Position numbers and translations under genes: made by a program. Below are positions 43,729 to 52,408 of a stretch of 60,587 bases of DNA, piece by piece; position 1 is the first letter of the stretch, and each line of letters opens with the position of its first letter. The DNA is from Clostridiaceae bacterium. GTDB taxonomy: Bacteria; Bacillota; Clostridia; Peptostreptococcales; T1SED10-28. The notes under the pieces are model-generated. The model made no database searches. It worked only from the letters and a program-made list of their open reading frames with translations, and had not been told where the DNA came from. The stretch is from contig PWEO01000020.1 in NCBI GenBank assembly GCA_003553525.1, positions 1 through 60,587 on the forward strand, read 5' to 3'.

Positions 43729-44277
43729 ATGAATGAATTTACTCTTACCCCTAAGGACACATCTCTTTTAGTCATTGATTTTCAAGAAAAGTTAGTTCCG
43801 GCCATGTACCGCACGGAGGATACCTTGAAAAATGCGGGAACTCTAATGAAGATCGCTAAATCTTTAGAACTTCCCACCATTGTTACGGAGCAATACCCTA
43901 AAGGCATTGGACATACGGTGGAAAATCTTTCCGCTTTAATCGGCGATCTATCCCCTATTGAGAAAATGGCCTTTAGCGCCTGCACAAAAGAGGTTACGGA
44001 TCAACTTTCCAAGGATCCGAGACAAAAGATTCTTGTATGCGGGATTGAAGCCCATGTTTGTGTTTTTCAAACCGTAAGGGCTTTGCTTGCGAAGGACTAC
44101 CAGGTGTTTGTGGTATCCGATGCGGTTTCTTCCAGGACGGAAGCAAACTATCGAAACGGACTGGACCAAATGCGGCAAATGGGTGCGGTTATCACCAATA
44201 CAGAAACCGTGCTTTTTGATTTATTAAAAGAATCCACCCACCCCAAATTCAAGGAACTGTCCAAACTAATTCGCTAA
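43729..44277 (+). CDS. Isochorismatase-like cysteine hydrolase
   Basis: 182 residues. The catalytic triad of the family is visible: Asp in LLVIDFQEKL, Lys in IEKMAFSACT region, and Cys in GIEAHVCVFQT. Members hydrolyse amides, nitriles or isochorismate; YcaC-type proteins of this size have unknown substrates. Start ATG 43729 follows AAAGGAGG. Confidence 0.88.
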   Translation: MNEFTLTPKDTSLLVIDFQEKLVPAMYRTEDTLKNAGTLMKIAKSLELPTIVTEQYPKGIGHTVENLSALIGDLSPIEKMAFSACTKEVTDQLSKDPRQKILVCGIEAHVCVFQTVRALLAKDYQVFVVSDAVSSRTEANYRNGLDQMRQMGAVITNTETVLFDLLKESTHPKFKELSKLIR

Positions 44278-44359
44278 CCCGATATAATAGAGCGGACTTA
44301 AACTGAATAATTCACATTTCATTTTAGAAATGATGAAATTTGTAATGGAGGAATCGCCT

Positions 44360-45658
44360 ATGAACTATCAGGAGGCCTTGAATTACATTCACGGCACATA
44401 CAAATTCGGCAAAAAAATCGGACTTACCAATATTCGAGATCTCCTTCAACGCTTGGGGAATCCGGAAAAACAGCTTAAAATCATCCATATTGCCGGCACT
44501 AACGGAAAAGGCTCCGTATCATCTTTTATACATGGTGGACTCAGTGCCGCAGGCTATCGGGTGGGACTTTTCACATCCCCTTACTTAGAAACCTTTCGGG
44601 AACGGATGCAGATCAATGGCATGAAAATTTCAGAAGATCATTTAATACAATCCACATCTAAGGTGAAAAAAACGATCGAAGAAATGGTTAAAGAGGGAAA
44701 ACATCACCCATCGGAGTTCGAAGTAGTTACCGCCATTGCCCTGGACTATTTTCACAACCGGTCGGTAGATTACTTGGTCTTTGAGGTGGGTTTAGGAGGA
44801 CGCTTCGACGCCACTAATGCCGTGGATCATCCGATACTCTCCATTATCACCAATATCGGATATGACCATACCGAGTATTTAGGTGATACCCTGGATAAAA
44901 TTGCTTATGAGAAGGCGGGGATTATCAAGGAAAAAACCCCGGTGATTGTTTATCCTCAAGCAAAAGAGGCTTGGGAAACCATTGAAAGGGTCGCCAAAAA
45001 CAAAAAAGCACCAATTATTCCCGTAGACTTTTCTACCCTGGTGCCGGAGGAAAGTTCTCTAAAAGAACAGAGCTTTTCCGTAACCCTTGGAAAAACCGCT
45101 TATGCCTCGATAAGAATTCGTCTTTTAGGCCCTTACCAAATCTATAACTGCATCACAGCCTTAACTGCTTTGGATTACCTTAAAAGCCAAGGGGAAATTA
45201 CCTACAGCCTTGAGAACATTCAAGAAGGCTTCTACAACACGACCTGGCCCGGACGTTTCGAAATTCTTAGAGATAAGCCCTTAACCATAATTGACGGAGC
45301 CCATAACCCACAAGCAGCCAAAGCTTTAAGAGAAACCTTGGGAAAACATTTATCCAATACCTCCATCACTTTTGTTATCGGTATGCTTTTAGATAAGGAT
45401 GTCCTAAGTTTCCTTCAGGAGATCGCTCCCCTGGGCGCCCGCTTTATCCTTACCAAGCCCTTTGGGCCCCGGGCTGCGGAACCAAAATATTTAGAGAAAA
45501 AACTCCTTCCCTATGGAAAACCCCTATATTTAGAGCCCGCCGTTGCCAAAGCTATCGATCAGGCTTTTCTTGTCAACCCTGAGGGGGATGCCATTGTTAT
45601 TGTAGGCTCCTTATATATGATTGGAGAGGCTCGTACCTACATCCGTAACATGGCGTAA
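44360..45658 (+). CDS. folC: Folylpolyglutamate synthase / dihydrofolate synthase
   Basis: 432 residues from the ATG at 44360, which has GGAGG before it; an upstream ATG in frame lacks one. Adds glutamates to folates and joins Glu to dihydropteroate. The ATP loop is IAGTNGKGSVSSFI, followed by GLFTSPYLETFRERMQING and FEVGLGGRFDATN; the C-terminal domain has IDGAHNPQAAKAL. It follows the isochorismatase gene by 82 bases and may have its own promoter. Confidence 0.95.
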   Translation: MNYQEALNYIHGTYKFGKKIGLTNIRDLLQRLGNPEKQLKIIHIAGTNGKGSVSSFIHGGLSAAGYRVGLFTSPYLETFRERMQINGMKISEDHLIQSTSKVKKTIEEMVKEGKHHPSEFEVVTAIALDYFHNRSVDYLVFEVGLGGRFDATNAVDHPILSIITNIGYDHTEYLGDTLDKIAYEKAGIIKEKTPVIVYPQAKEAWETIERVAKNKKAPIIPVDFSTLVPEESSLKEQSFSVTLGKTAYASIRIRLLGPYQIYNCITALTALDYLKSQGEITYSLENIQEGFYNTTWPGRFEILRDKPLTIIDGAHNPQAAKALRETLGKHLSNTSITFVIGMLLDKDVLSFLQEIAPLGARFILTKPFGPRAAEPKYLEKKLLPYGKPLYLEPAVAKAIDQAFLVNPEGDAIVIVGSLYMIGEARTYIRNMA

Positions 45659-45711
45659 ACAAGGGCACTAACACGCCTTGACAAAGAGCCAGTTTCCCCT
45701 GCTTTTATTTG

Positions 45712-45763
45712 CAAAAGAGCCCCCCTTGTCCCGACGACAGACAGTGGGTGCTCTTTTTTTTTG
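45712..45763 (+). terminator. Probable terminator of folC
   Basis: AAAGAGC-CCCC and GGG-GCTCTTT arms flank an imperfect loop, then nine T. Confidence 0.6.
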
Positions 45764-45774
45764 TAATCCCTTAA

Positions 45775-46536
45775 TTAGTACCGCGTTCTTCTCTTGTAAA
45801 ACTTTAACATCCCGCTCCCTATGACAATACACACTGCGGCAACCAAGGGTAGAATTTGAAGTGCTAAGGTTCCGCTATTATTTTGAATACTGATTCCTAT
45901 AAAAGCCCAAACAAATACTGCGGCAAAAATCAGATCACCGTAATACTTTACAAATACCAGGGCCAGTATTGTTGCAATACCAATTAGCAGGCCGGTCCAA
46001 ATCCCTTCTCCGAACAGCCAATAATTCCAATCCATATAATCAAAAAATATAAAAACATTGGCAATAGTGGCCACGCAAATCCAGGCTAGATAAATGGAGA
46101 ACGGTGCTTTAACAAAGAAGCTTTCCTCCTGAGGAACCCCTTGTGTTTTTTGGTTCAGTTTCCCGTATATTACAGCTAAATTAAGTAAAAGTAAAACTAT
46201 AATCCCTAAAGCAGTACCGATATATAAATAGTGCCAGGCAATAATCCAAGCACTGTTTAAAACACAGGATAAGACGAACCAGGCACTGATTCTGTCAATA
46301 TTTCCACTCCTGCGGGAACCGGGAAGCAACTGATAGATGCCAAACATGATAAGACCAAGATAAATTAATCCCCAGATGGCAAATACATAACCTGCAGGTG
46401 TAAAGTATACCCCGAATCGATCTGATACTTCTCCGGAAGTGACTTCGTTGATCGGCAGTGCATTGGCTAAATAGTTTACGGTTAACACCAGACCTAAGGC
46501 TAGTATATTAATTATTTTGCCTAGATTTCTCTTCAC
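45775..46536 (-). CDS. TspO/MBR-like membrane protein
   Basis: 253 residues, about eight predicted helices, a longer relative of TspO (tryptophan-rich sensory protein, about 160 residues). Tryptophans and aromatic residues are spread along the helices (FAIWGLIYLGLIMFGIYQ, LNSAWIIAWHYL, YMDWNYWLFGEGIWTG). TspO binds porphyrins and may regulate stress responses. It is 14 bases after the lipase gene and shares its transcript. Function here is unknown. Confidence 0.75.
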   Translation of the reverse strand: MKRNLGKIINILALGLVLTVNYLANALPINEVTSGEVSDRFGVYFTPAGYVFAIWGLIYLGLIMFGIYQLLPGSRRSGNIDRISAWFVLSCVLNSAWIIAWHYLYIGTALGIIVLLLLNLAVIYGKLNQKTQGVPQEESFFVKAPFSIYLAWICVATIANVFIFFDYMDWNYWLFGEGIWTGLLIGIATILALVFVKYYGDLIFAAVFVWAFIGISIQNNSGTLALQILPLVAAVCIVIGSGMLKFYKRRTRY

Positions 46537-46549
46537 ATTGTCACCTCCT

Positions 46550-47518
46550 TTAAGACTTTAATTTCGAGTCTCTTTTTACATAATGTTCTCCTGCTTTCTC
46601 TGTAAGCCAGTTCAGAATATCCTGATAGACTTCCTCTTTATTATTTTCATGAAGCATTTCATGTCTTCCCTCAGGATATAATCGGACTTGAAGATCCTTT
46701 ACTCCGTGTTCTTCAAATATCTTTTGAACCTCCCGAACCCCTTCTCCTTCTTTTCCTACAGGGTCAAGCGCTCCGGAAAACATCATCACTGGCAAATCCT
46801 TCGGCATCTTTTCTATATTCCTCGATTGATGAATTTTTTTTATACCCTTCAGTAAGTCCACATAAAACCCTGCAGTCATAATGTTTCCACATAGGGGGTC
46901 TTCCACATAGGCTCTCACCTCCCATTCATTGGTACTCAGCCAATCAAAGGGAGTCTCCGTCGGTTCGAATTCTTTATTGTATTTTCCAAAAATCAATTTA
47001 TCCAACAAAGGACTTTTCCGCCTCTTACCTCTTAGAAGTTTTTCCAGTTTTGCCAGCCATAATCCCAGGTTTCCAAGCATCCCCAACTTCCCTCCGGTTC
47101 CGCTTAAAATCAAACCTTGTAAATGATCCCCAAACTCCTGAACATAATCCCTGGCTAAAAAGGAACCCATACTGTGCCCCAACATAATAACCGGTTCCTC
47201 AGGGTATTGCTTTTCAATTTCCTCCCGAAGATAATTCAAATCCCTTACGGTTTTTCTCCATCCCTTTTCATCGGCTAAATGTCCAAAAACCTCCGTTTTA
47301 TCCAAGGTTTTTCCATGTCCCCGGTGATCATTACCAAAAACCACATAACCTTTTTGAACCATAAATCTGGCAAAATCATCGTATCGATCGATATGCTCCG
47401 CCATACCGTGGGAAATTTGTATTACGGCCTTGGGTTCGGTATTGCCAAGATCACTCCATTTTTTACAGTATATGCTTTTGTCTTGGTAGCCCTTAATATA
47501 AAAACCCTTCGTGTCCAT
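46550..47518 (-). CDS. Alpha/beta hydrolase, monoglyceride lipase-like
   Basis: 322 residues of the serine aminopeptidase S33 / lysophospholipase type. The nucleophile elbow is LGHSMGSFLARDY with Ser in GHSMGS; FGNDHRGHGKTLDK holds the oxyanion region, and the C-terminal DPVGKEGEG and EGRHEMLHE carry the Asp and His. No signal peptide. Probably hydrolyses monoacylglycerols or lysophospholipids. Confidence 0.9.
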   Translation of the reverse strand: MDTKGFYIKGYQDKSIYCKKWSDLGNTEPKAVIQISHGMAEHIDRYDDFARFMVQKGYVVFGNDHRGHGKTLDKTEVFGHLADEKGWRKTVRDLNYLREEIEKQYPEEPVIMLGHSMGSFLARDYVQEFGDHLQGLILSGTGGKLGMLGNLGLWLAKLEKLLRGKRRKSPLLDKLIFGKYNKEFEPTETPFDWLSTNEWEVRAYVEDPLCGNIMTAGFYVDLLKGIKKIHQSRNIEKMPKDLPVMMFSGALDPVGKEGEGVREVQKIFEEHGVKDLQVRLYPEGRHEMLHENNKEEVYQDILNWLTEKAGEHYVKRDSKLKS

Positions 47519-47612
47519 ATGTATTCCCTCCTGTCCTTACTGCTGCTTTCTATTTCTATACCCGATTCCTTATATCTCAATCGAAGGACATCTTCCATTA
47601 GATGAAAAAGTA

Positions 47613-47640
47613 AAGAGCAACAGATTTTTCTGTTGCTCTT
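47613..47640 (-). terminator. Rho-independent terminator of the B12 operon
   Basis: AAGAGCAACAGA and TCTGTTGCTCTT, 12 bp, with TTTACTTTTTC following on the minus strand. Confidence 0.85.
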
Positions 47641-47649
47641 AGCATATTG

Positions 47650-48183
47650 TTATCTTATATAATATTGTTTCAGTTGAGAGCTGAAGATTTTTACCAAGGG
47701 ATTAAAAAGGATTATGGCTATAATATAATTCGACGCCCCGTGGAGTATATCCAATGGAATACCCCGAGCCCAATAAGCCATTCCATAGGCGATGCCATAG
47801 AAAAAGGATTCAAACACCGCAAAGAAAAACCCGAAGGAGAGTCCGAAGATACCTGAAATTATGGCAAATCCGTACTCGCTTTTGACTTTCCCCTTCAAAA
47901 CTCCTGTGGCCAAAATAAGAATCGGCCAGATAAGATAGTAACCCAGTACCCAGGTAGAAAAACCGTATAAAAATATTTCCGTGGTTGCAAAAATAACCGA
48001 AATCAATAGGGTCCTCTTTACTCCCAAAGCCACGGTGTATACCATAAACAGCAGGCTGACCACTTCCACGTTGGGAACGAAGCTGAGGGCTAACTTCCCG
48101 GCGGTTAGTGAGGCGCTTAAAATACTTATTAATACTAAATCTTGAACTTTCATTCCATTAAAAGTCTCTACGTTGGAGTTCAT
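47650..48183 (-). CDS. ECF transporter S component, likely cobalamin or corrinoid
   Basis: 177 residues with six hydrophobic helices. The opening VQDLVLISILSASLTAGKLA (residues about 14-33) and the later YGFSTWVLGYYLIWPILILA match substrate-binding components of energy-coupling factor transporters (ECF_trnsprt family). The chosen ATG at 48183 has GGAG six bases upstream and overlaps the preceding gene by 26 bases, so translation is coupled. EcfA and EcfT are not present; a shared module elsewhere is expected. Cobalamin is suggested only by the riboswitch in front of the operon. Confidence 0.8.
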   Translation of the reverse strand: MNSNVETFNGMKVQDLVLISILSASLTAGKLALSFVPNVEVVSLLFMVYTVALGVKRTLLISVIFATTEIFLYGFSTWVLGYYLIWPILILATGVLKGKVKSEYGFAIISGIFGLSFGFFFAVFESFFYGIAYGMAYWARGIPLDILHGASNYIIAIILFNPLVKIFSSQLKQYYIR

Positions 48184-49225
48184 ATACATCTCCATCCTTT
48201 ATTTCAATTCCCGAAAGTCCGGTTTCTGCATCTTCTCCGTTAACTAAAATGTGAAGATATTCTCCATCACTATTCATTTCATACCCTAATATTTCCGTAA
48301 TTGACATTCCAAAGTCTGTCATTTCATATTCCAATTCTAATACTTCTGCTTCATCTTCAATCATTTCCGATACATATGCCTGCTCTGTTTGAAACGTAAA
48401 CTCTTCGGCAATATCTTCCGTGTCGATGGTCACTATAAAGGTCACTTCCATTGTATCAGAGACTTCCCCTTCGTCCTCTTCATCATCCATTGGGGCAAAG
48501 CTTCTAAGCTCAAGTTCATATTCATCCCCATCGATCATCTCAATTCCCGAAACTCCAGTCTCCGCATCCTCTCCGTTCACTAAGATATGAAGATACTCTG
48601 TACTTGCGTCAAGCTCATAGCCTAGAATTTCCGTAATGGATAGACCAAAATCCGTATCCTCATATTCCGCTTCTAAGGTTTCTCCTTCCTCTTCAATTAA
48701 CTGTGAGAGGTATTCCTGCTCCGTTTGAAACGTAAATTCCTCTGCAATATTTTCTTTTTCGATGGTAACTCTGAAAGTTACTTCCTTATCTTCTGCCTCT
48801 TCCCCTTCATCGGGATCATCCATCTCACCGAATCCTCGAAGCTCCAGTACATATTCATCTCCATCTATTAACGGTATCCCGGAAGCGCCGTACTCCGCAT
48901 CTTCACCATTTACTAAAATATGAAAGTACTCCGAAGAACTGTCCACTTCATATCCCAGCGCACCGGTAATCATCATCCCTAAGGTGCTGTGTTCATCATA
49001 GCTTAACTTCAAAGTCTCTTGTTCTTCCTCTAAAAGTTCTCCAAAAAATTCATGATCCGTTTGAAAAGTAAACTCTTCGTTGATGTTTTCCTTATCGACG
49101 ATTACCTGCAGGCTTACTTCTTTTTCTCCTTCAACCCCTGAGGGTCCTAAATAAGTATTGTATAATGCCCCTAAAATAATTACTGCTGCAATAACACCGA
49201 TAATCGATAATATTTTCTTATTCAT
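48158..49225 (-). CDS. Membrane-anchored protein with three DUF4430 (transcobalamin-like) repeats
   Basis: 355 residues. A single membrane helix (about 5-27) with no lipobox cysteine anchors it outside the cell. Three tandem repeats of about 95-110 residues follow (about 38-140, 147-245, 258-355). Each begins with a V/I-rich strand ending EEFTFQT and ends YxHILVNGEDAE-x-G-x-SGI-x-x-x-DGD. DUF4430 is the C-terminal-domain fold of eukaryotic transcobalamins, so cobalamin binding is plausible. The protein is acidic throughout, as in surface proteins of salt-adapted bacteria. Repeats 2 and 3 are the most alike. It is controlled by a B12 riboswitch. Confidence 0.85.
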   Translation of the reverse strand: MNKKILSIIGVIAAVIILGALYNTYLGPSGVEGEKEVSLQVIVDKENINEEFTFQTDHEFFGELLEEEQETLKLSYDEHSTLGMMITGALGYEVDSSSEYFHILVNGEDAEYGASGIPLIDGDEYVLELRGFGEMDDPDEGEEAEDKEVTFRVTIEKENIAEEFTFQTEQEYLSQLIEEEGETLEAEYEDTDFGLSITEILGYELDASTEYLHILVNGEDAETGVSGIEMIDGDEYELELRSFAPMDDEEDEGEVSDTMEVTFIVTIDTEDIAEEFTFQTEQAYVSEMIEDEAEVLELEYEMTDFGMSITEILGYEMNSDGEYLHILVNGEDAETGLSGIEIKDGDVYELQRRDF

Positions 49226-49256
49226 GTTGAAACCTCCTGTTTTTTTAATTAAAAAT

Positions 49257-49282
49257 CCCCTCTCAACCGAAGTTGAAAGGGG
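49257..49282 (-). terminator. Riboswitch-controlled intrinsic terminator
   Basis: On the minus strand, CCCCTTTCAAC pairs with GTTGAGAGGGG around a UUCG loop (11 bp with one GU), then ATTTTTAATT. It is 31 bases before the DUF4430 ATG, within the leader of the B12 riboswitch. Confidence 0.9.
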
Positions 49283-49380
49283 TAGATTGTTAAATCCTTT
49301 ACTGAGTAATTGTCCAGCTTTAGATTTCCTGCAGTTTCTGCAGATCTCCCTTCCTTCAATCCCTCGTGAAGTGTAATGGC

Positions 49381-49541
49381 ATTTTTTTTCGGCAGGTCTT
49401 CCGGCTTAGCATATTGGATATTTTCCTTCCCGGTTTCCCAGTGGTTTAATAAATATCCCTTTCATGCCTTACGGCGGCGAGGACCGCGCAGGTATCACAC
49501 CTGCTTCCCTTTTCATGTACGTTCTACAACCCAAAAAAAAT
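49381..49541 (-). promoter_or_regulatory. Cobalamin (B12) riboswitch aptamer
   Basis: Read on the minus strand it runs: ATTTTTTTTGGG (P1), GAACGTACATGAAAAGGGAAG, GGTGTGATACC stem, GCGGTCCTCGCCGCCGTAA, CCACTGGGAAACCGGGAAGG, then AAGCCGGAAGACCTGCC (B12 box), and GAAAAAAAAT closing P1. (Each segment is quoted to at most 20 bases; the second is 21 in full.) All conserved parts of the adenosylcobalamin riboswitch are in order. It continues into the UUCG terminator, so high B12 should stop transcription. The gap 49226-49596 is accounted for by this element, the terminator and the promoter. Confidence 0.95.
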
Positions 49542-49565
49542 CTCTATGAAATTGTCTACTTATCC

Positions 49566-49594
49566 ATCTTAATATGAATGGAATTAAAATGCAA
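49566..49594 (-). promoter_or_regulatory. Promoter of the B12 riboswitch operon
   Basis: TTGCAT, 17 nt, TAAGAT on the minus strand, directly after the glnS stop. No terminator follows glnS, so readthrough from it is also possible. Confidence 0.6.
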
Positions 49595-49596
49595 TG

Positions 49597-51294
49597 TTAT
49601 TTCTTCCCTTTTTTCCAGGAATCCTTTAAGGGTACGATGCGATTAAATATCAGTTTATCCTCCGTGGTGTGTTTATTATCCACGGTATAAAATCCTTGTC
49701 GGATAAACTGGAACTTATCTTCTTTCTTTGCTTCAGCCAAGGCTTTTTCAATTTTAATATCAGCTAATACTTCTAAGGAGTCTGTGTTGATTCTTTCTTC
49801 CCAGCTTAAGGTTTTATCCTTTAACAGCTCCTCATCTTCAATAAGCTTTTCATAAAGGCGGGCTTCAGCACTTAGGCAGTTGTTAGCGTCTACCCAGTGG
49901 AGGGTCGCTTTCGGTTTCCTGTCCGTAAAACCGGAACCGCTTTTCGTCTCCGGGTCATAGGTGCATCGAAGTTCTTTAATCTCACCCTTTTCATCTTTTA
50001 TGACTGCTGTCAATTTTATAAAATAGGCTCCCCGCAGACGAACTTCATGCTCCGGAGCAAATCGTTTAAAGCCTTTTACCGGTTTCTCCATAAAGTCATC
50101 TTCTTCAATATACACTTCCCGTGAAAAAGTGATCTCCCTTGTACCCATCCCCGGATCTTTCGGATGATTTTGGACTTCCAGGAGTTCATTTTGTCCTTCG
50201 GGATAATTCTCAATTACCACTTTTAAGGGTTTCAGCACCGCCATCATGGATGGAGCTCGGTCCCGTAAGTCTTCCCTGACACTATGTTCCAGCATAGAAA
50301 CGTCAACAGTACTTTCGTCTTTGGATATACCGATTTCTCCAAGAAAATGTTTGATACTCTCGGGGGTATAACCTCTTCTTCGCATCCCTCTAAGGGTCGG
50401 AAGTCTCGGATCGTCCCATCCGTCCACATAGCCTCCGGATACCAGTTCCCGTAAATAACGCTTGCTTGTTACCACTCCAGTCAGGTTCATCCGCCCAAAT
50501 TCCCTCTGCTTAGGGGGCTCTACCAGTTCGAGTTCTTCTAATGTCCAGTTGTACAGCGGACGATGATCTTTAAATTCAATGGAACAAAGTGAATGGGTTA
50601 CCCCTTCAATGGCATCCTGCAAGGGATGAGCATAATCATACATCGGATAGATGCACCACTGATCTCCCTGTCGGTAATGATTTTCATGTAATATTCGAAA
50701 AATTATCGGATCCCGGAGATTGATATTAGGGGATTTCATATCAATCTTAGCCCGCAAAACCTTCTCTCCGGTTTTAAATTCCCCGGCTTTCATTCGTTTA
50801 AAAAGGTCTAAGTTTTCCTCAACACTTCGGTCCCGATAAGGGCTGTTTTTTCCCTTCTCTGTCAATGTACCCCTATACTGACGAATTTCCTCCGGAGAAA
50901 GATCACAAACATAGGCCTTTCCTTTTTCAATAAGCTGAACAGCATAATCATAGAGCTTCTCAAAATAATCGGACCCGTAAAAAATCCGGTCTCCGGGATC
51001 AAATCCTGCCCACTTCATATCTTCTATAATAGCGTCTACGTATTCCTTATCTTCTTTTAACGGATTGGTATCATCAAAGCGTAAATTGAATTTTCCTCCG
51101 TATTTTTTTGCGATGTTATAGCTGATATTAATGGCGTAGGCACTTCCAATATGCAAATATCCGTTGGGTTCCGGGGGAAATCGGGTACATATTTCACGAC
51201 TGTATATTCCTTCTTCCAAATCCTTTTCTACAATTCTTTGGAGAAAACTGGATTGTTCTTTTTCTGTTGTGTTATCAAATTCTTCTTTTTCCAT
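49597..51294 (-). CDS. glnS: Glutaminyl-tRNA synthetase
   Basis: 565 residues, class I synthetase. It charges tRNA-Gln directly. The HIGH motif reads HIGS (residues 48-51, in PPEPNGYLHIGS) with Ser in place of the last His. The KMSKS-type loop is VVTSKRYLREL. Middle RFDDTNPLKEDKEYVD and PIIFRILHENHYRQGD are typical of GlnRS. Many Firmicutes lack GlnRS and use GatCAB; its presence here is a lineage marker. The ATG at 51294 is preceded by AGGAGG, and by TATAAT some 50 bases further up. Confidence 0.94.
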   Translation of the reverse strand: MEKEEFDNTTEKEQSSFLQRIVEKDLEEGIYSREICTRFPPEPNGYLHIGSAYAINISYNIAKKYGGKFNLRFDDTNPLKEDKEYVDAIIEDMKWAGFDPGDRIFYGSDYFEKLYDYAVQLIEKGKAYVCDLSPEEIRQYRGTLTEKGKNSPYRDRSVEENLDLFKRMKAGEFKTGEKVLRAKIDMKSPNINLRDPIIFRILHENHYRQGDQWCIYPMYDYAHPLQDAIEGVTHSLCSIEFKDHRPLYNWTLEELELVEPPKQREFGRMNLTGVVTSKRYLRELVSGGYVDGWDDPRLPTLRGMRRRGYTPESIKHFLGEIGISKDESTVDVSMLEHSVREDLRDRAPSMMAVLKPLKVVIENYPEGQNELLEVQNHPKDPGMGTREITFSREVYIEEDDFMEKPVKGFKRFAPEHEVRLRGAYFIKLTAVIKDEKGEIKELRCTYDPETKSGSGFTDRKPKATLHWVDANNCLSAEARLYEKLIEDEELLKDKTLSWEERINTDSLEVLADIKIEKALAEAKKEDKFQFIRQGFYTVDNKHTTEDKLIFNRIVPLKDSWKKGKK

Positions 51295-51383
51295 TAGTAA
51301 TCCTCCTAAAATAGATTCCTGTAATCTTTTCTTATACTAGCATTATACTGAATATGCCTAGGGAATGAAAGGTTTTTCTAGAC

Positions 51384-52295
51384 TCATTTCCTCTCTTCTT
51401 CCAAAGATACCTCCATAAAAAGGTTTAACAAATTTTCATCGTATTTTTTTCCCCCTAACGATAAAAGTTCCTGCAATGCCTCTTTCGTTGACTTTCCTTT
51501 TCTGTAGATCCGGTTCGTAGTCATGGCATCAAAGCTGTCACATATGGCCAAAATTCTCGCCTCTTCCCGAATTTCCTCTTCTTTTAGTCCCTTGGGGTAG
51601 CCGCTTCCGTCTAAACGTTCATGATGCTGCAGAATAATTTCGTATATTTCAGGGTTAAAATACTCTAAGATCAAATCTTTACCCTTGATGGTATGTTCCC
51701 GCATGACTTCAAATTCATCGTCTGTTAAGGCTCCGGGCTTATTCAGAATCTCATCGGGGATGAATATTTTTCCAATATCATGATATTTTGCCGCCCATAA
51801 AAAGTTCTGAAGTGCAGTTCCCGAATAATTTAACCGCTCTGCTGTTTTTCGTGCAAGATCGTACACCCTTAAAGAATGGTCATGGGTGTAGGCATCCTTT
51901 CGTTGAATCTGTACAAGAATATCGTAAATAAACTGAAAACTGTTTTCTGTGCTTTCATAGGAATCCTCTTGTAAAGAGTGCACTAATAAATAGGTATCCT
52001 CCTCTGCAACAACATTCAGTAAATCATCCTGATGATTTAATATAATCAAATCTCCAGCCTTGTAATACTTCTTAACTCCCATACCATAGAGCATCCCTTT
52101 TTCAATATAATAGGATTTCATACCAATTTCTTTTTTCGGAGGTTTAAGATAGAAATTACCGTCTTTTTTCAGTATGTAGATATTGATCTCCATCAAGGGG
52201 TCCTTATACTTGTTGATAATTTCTGCCGATCCGTCCGCCGTGGTGGCATACCTTTCATAGTCCTCTTTTAAAATGATTTTATAATTGGTCTCCAT
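51384..52295 (-). CDS. HD-GYP domain protein with a cupin-like N-terminal region
   Basis: 303 residues. The N-terminal 110 residues are beta-rich (KAGDLIILNHQDDLLNVVAEEDTYLLV in part) and look like a small cupin or similar ligand-binding fold; this is uncertain. The HD-GYP domain follows with HDIGKIFIP (HD at 172-173), HHERLDGSGYP (about 224-234), and CDSFDAMTTNR. All motif residues are intact, so c-di-GMP hydrolysis is likely. It has its own promoter-like TATAAT at about 52375-52380. Confidence 0.87.
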   Translation of the reverse strand: METNYKIILKEDYERYATTADGSAEIINKYKDPLMEINIYILKKDGNFYLKPPKKEIGMKSYYIEKGMLYGMGVKKYYKAGDLIILNHQDDLLNVVAEEDTYLLVHSLQEDSYESTENSFQFIYDILVQIQRKDAYTHDHSLRVYDLARKTAERLNYSGTALQNFLWAAKYHDIGKIFIPDEILNKPGALTDDEFEVMREHTIKGKDLILEYFNPEIYEIILQHHERLDGSGYPKGLKEEEIREEARILAICDSFDAMTTNRIYRKGKSTKEALQELLSLGGKKYDENLLNLFMEVSLEEERK

Positions 52296-52408
52296 AAAAA
52301 AACTCCTTTATTCCCGTAGGCTTTATTTTGTTCGGATTTTTATATGGCTGCAGTATCTGCCAATAGCATTGACTGAATATTATAATAATAAAGTATACCA
52401 TGAAAAAT

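Noticed and set aside
48170-48900. DNA repeats inside the DUF4430 gene as a mobile or recombination element
   Set aside because: They are diverged codon-level repeats of a protein domain, explained by domain duplication.
49158-49376. Plus-strand ORF of 72 codons across the B12 riboswitch leader
   Set aside because: It lies antisense to a fully explained riboswitch, terminator and gene start.
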